Positions 61,925 to 64,000 of a stretch of DNA of 64,000 nt are shown here, in pieces. The position numbers and the translations under genes were made by a program. Origin of the DNA: Symbiodinium natans (taxonomy: Eukaryota; Sar; Dinophyceae; Suessiales; Symbiodiniaceae); assembly GCA_905221605.1 (NCBI GenBank), contig CAJNDS010002226.1, positions 392,501-456,500 on the forward strand. The letters run 5' to 3'. The first letter of the stretch is position 1, and each line of letters starts with the position of its first letter. The notes beneath the pieces are model-generated. The model worked only from the letters and a program-made list of their open reading frames with translations, made no database searches and was not told where the DNA came from.

Positions 61925-62835
61925 TAGGGTTTAGGGTTTAGGGTTTAGGGTTTAGGGTTTAGGGTTTAGGGTTTCGGGTTTCGGGCTTCGGGTTTCGGGT
62001 TTAGGGTGGAGGACCCTAGGCACAAATCCCAGGCCCCTCAACAATTTGAAATAACTGCCCAGTGGGAACCCGTAGAGTAGGTCGCCCCAGAGAGCAATGG
62101 CTCCACCAACCTAATGCTCTTATACCTACGGCGCGAACAGGCAGTGAAAACTGCACCGGGTCTTTTTGGCAGGCGGCAGGAGTCCGAATCACTTAGGATA
62201 ACGTCTCTCCTTTGTACTTCAGCTGCATTGAGCGCATGGTATTGCACAAGATGACACCCCCAAAGCCTAAAGGCCCCAAACCCTAAACCCTAAACCCTCA
62301 ACCCTCAACCCTCAGCCCTCAACCCTCAACCCTAAACCCTAAACCAAAGCCTAAAAGCCCGAAACCCTGAGCCCTTGAAGGAGGACCATCCGGCCTGTAG
62401 AGCGAGGTTGCGGATGGCTGGAGGGCTGTCCTGGTGCAGGGTTCAGGGGGTTTTGAGGGTTTGGGGTTTAGGGTTTGGGGGTTTAGGGTTTGGGTTTAGG
62501 GTTTGGGGTTTAGGGTTTGGGGTTTAGGGTTTGGGGTTTAGGGTTTGGGGTTTAGGATTTGGGGTTTGGGGTTTAGGGTTTGGGGTTTAGGGTTTAGGGT
62601 TTGGGGTGTAGGAATTAGGGTTGAAGTGTCGGGCTGTAGGACTTGCAGGCAGTGCCCACGATCCTTAGTCTGCAGATCGAGCGGCCGTGAACCTGAAGAC
62701 CTTTCCCGGGGTTAGTTGGAAGTAGAGTCATAAATACCACATCAGGGCTACCCTAAACCCTAACCCCTAAACCCTAAACCCTAAACCCTAAACCCCAAAC
62801 CCTAAACCCTAAACCCTAAACCCTAAACCCATGCC
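61925..62835. repeat. Mixed telomere-like arrays
   Basis: TTTAGGG and TTTCGGG at 61925-62005, CCCTAAA/CCCTCAA at 62278-62345, alternating TTTAGGG-TTTGGGG dimers at 62460-62610, CCCTAAA at 62750-62830. The alternating dimer is a 14-bp higher-order unit. Confidence 0.93.
62038..62247 (-). CDS. Candidate exon of unknown function
   Basis: Minus-strand open frame encoding MQYHALNAAEVQRRDVILSD, then GAVFTACSRRRYKSIRLVE and PLLSGATYSTGSHWAVIS. Protein-like in part; ends unresolved, flanked by CCCTAAA and TTTAGGG arrays. No family recognised. Confidence 0.33.
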   Translation of the reverse strand: MQYHALNAAEVQRRDVILSDSDSCRLPKRPGAVFTACSRRRYKSIRLVEPLLSGATYSTGSHWAVISNC

Positions 62836-62999
62836 CCTTAGGGCTCAGGGTGTAATTCGGCAAGAAACTGCCCATGAGCGCCCTTCAAATATGGCGGAAG
62901 GCTAACGTCCCCATGGGACGTGGCTGCCTTTCCTTCGAGTGAACTGTAGCAATGATCGGGTCACGACATCCAGAAAACAAACAGCTAACCTGCCACTAG

Positions 63000-63400
63000 A
63001 AGATGGCGACATTTAAGGCTTGGTATGAGCGGCTATATTCATCTGCAAGTTTGCAACCATGCTAATGAGAATAGTGGTGATGATGTCAATGAACGCGACA
63101 ATCGTAATATGACAAATCGCCGTGATCGTGATCATACTAACCTCAGCAATGATTTCAATAATAGGACGAGTGAGACTACTAGAAAAAAGTAAAAACACAA
63201 CAACGACCATATGGCAGCCATACGTATAACCATGATCGGAACACGATCAACAACGACACTAACCACCATGACAATAACCCTAATGATGAAACAATGTGAA
63301 TACTGGCCATCAGAATCGAAAGCATCATAATCGCATCTAACACTACCAAGAATTATTTTTAGAACAACAATCATGGTTAGAAGTGTTCGACCGAATCTTT
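63000..63400. other. AT-rich degenerate trinucleotide region
   Basis: About 400 bp rich in ATG/ATC/AAC triplets (GATCATGAT, AACAACGAC, ATGATGAAACAATG) resembling a decayed trinucleotide microsatellite. Open frames on the minus strand translate to runs of Ile/Val and are probably accidental. Confidence 0.55.
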
Positions 63401-63599
63401 TGCAACATCGTGGCTCCTGGGTCCGAATGTGCAAAAACAACTCCCCCCCCCCCCAAGTCTTGCTGAGAGCACCCGTGACTCCTGAACTCCCTAGCCCATG
63501 CTTGTGCTGACTGGCTTAGAGTTTTGGGGTTTTGGGTTTGGGGGTTTAGGGTTTGGGGGTTTAGGGTTTAGGGCTAGGGCTTAGGGCTTGTTGAACTCC

Positions 63600-63820
63600 T
63601 AAACCCTGAGAAGTGTCTCTTTGACCTTCTGGCACACTTGCAACCCGGAGAAAGAGTCCGAGTGGATCTTCAGGAGGAAGTCGTAGTTGATGCCCTTCTG
63701 CCTTAGGCGTAGCACCCTAAACCAGGGCACTGGAGTGGATTTTGAAGCCTCTGGCTTTGGGGGCTCAGGTGCTGCGAGGAGCTTACAGTTGGGCATGTAG
63801 ACTTCTCGCTGACAAGACCC
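63600..63820 (-). CDS. Candidate exon, RgpF-like KIH motif
   Basis: Minus-strand frame encoding REVYMPNCKLLAAPEPP, then PVPWFRVLRLRQKGINYD, then FLLKIHSDSFSGLQVCQ. The YDFLLKIHSDS block resembles the YDYxxKIHTKKS motif of rhamnan-synthesis F (RgpF) type proteins, which often accompany WbsX domains. The neighbouring blocks of that family were not found, so the link rests on one motif. It lies upstream of the WbsX gene on the same strand. Confidence 0.4.
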
Positions 63821-64000
63821 CGCAAAACAAAAAGGACGCAAGACCCTTAAAACCCTCAAGACCTTAAACAGCCTAAACCTCTAACACCTTGAACAAGACC
63901 TCCGCAAGAAACAGAACTAGCAGATCCTGCAGATCATGGTGGCAGACCCCCAACCCCAAACACCCAAAACCCTCGAAAAACACCAGAAAAAAAAAAAAAA

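Noticed and set aside
63986-64000. Poly-A tail of a retroposed gene at the window end
   Set aside because: The A run is cut by the window edge and no adjacent coding sequence or target duplication is visible.
1-64000. Bacterial features: operons, CRISPR array, ribosome binding sites, rRNA
   Set aside because: Nothing in the sequence supports them; the tandem heptamers have no spacer structure and the genes have introns.

Overview
This window is nuclear DNA from a eukaryote, most probably a dinoflagellate. Four observations point that way. (1) The exons of a clearly recognisable gene join in frame only if several introns start with GC instead of GT and end in AG followed by G, the splice-site pattern described for dinoflagellates. 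(2) A relic of the dinoflagellate spliced leader (18 of 22 positions, 12 consecutive) lies at 2322-2343 on the minus strand. (3) Every gene I can identify runs on the minus strand, as in the one-directional gene blocks of these organisms. (4) The pervasive heptamer is the TTTAGGG telomere type used by many algae and alveolates. Another microalga with TTTAGGG telomeres (chromerid, euglenid, cryptophyte) is not fully excluded.

The dominant visual feature is TTTAGGG/CCCTAAA. Arrays of 3 to about 50 units occur roughly once per kilobase in both orientations, with many locally amplified variants (CTTAGGG, TTGAGGG, TTCAGGG, TTTGGGG, CCCCTAAA, CCCTTAAA, GGGCTTC, TTGATGGG). These are interstitial, not a chromosome end. 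Where a gene can be followed, the arrays lie inside its introns.

Layout, all genes on the minus strand. 0-1.7 kb: exon fragments of an unknown gene with a membrane segment. 2.3 kb: spliced-leader relic. 4-5.6 kb: two short inverted-repeat elements among telomere-like arrays. 5.8-6.8 kb: unassigned exons and a 65-residue ORF. 6.9-8.6 kb: a family GT31 (fringe / core-1 galactosyltransferase-like) glycosyltransferase whose exons join cleanly. 8.8-12.4 kb: further exons, perhaps its 5' part, beginning with a secreted Cys-rich protein start at 12.35 kb. 13-43 kb: many short exon-like islands without a family I recognise, one large Asp/Arg repeat ORF (37.4-38.8 kb), microsatellites and short inverted-repeat elements. 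44.4-54.8 kb: a WbsX / GH99-like sugar-enzyme domain spread over at least 14 tiny exons in correct domain order. 55-64 kb: more exon islands, including one at 63.6 kb resembling the KIH motif of RgpF-type polysaccharide enzymes.

The two recognised genes both point to glycan synthesis (secretory pathway or cell surface). The most unusual aspect is structural: telomere-type arrays and short inverted-repeat elements have colonised the introns, so that a domain of roughly 320 residues occupies over 10 kb. Exon ends given here are read by eye from reading frame, family motif order and splice dinucleotides; islands without a recognised family are offered only as candidate exons.
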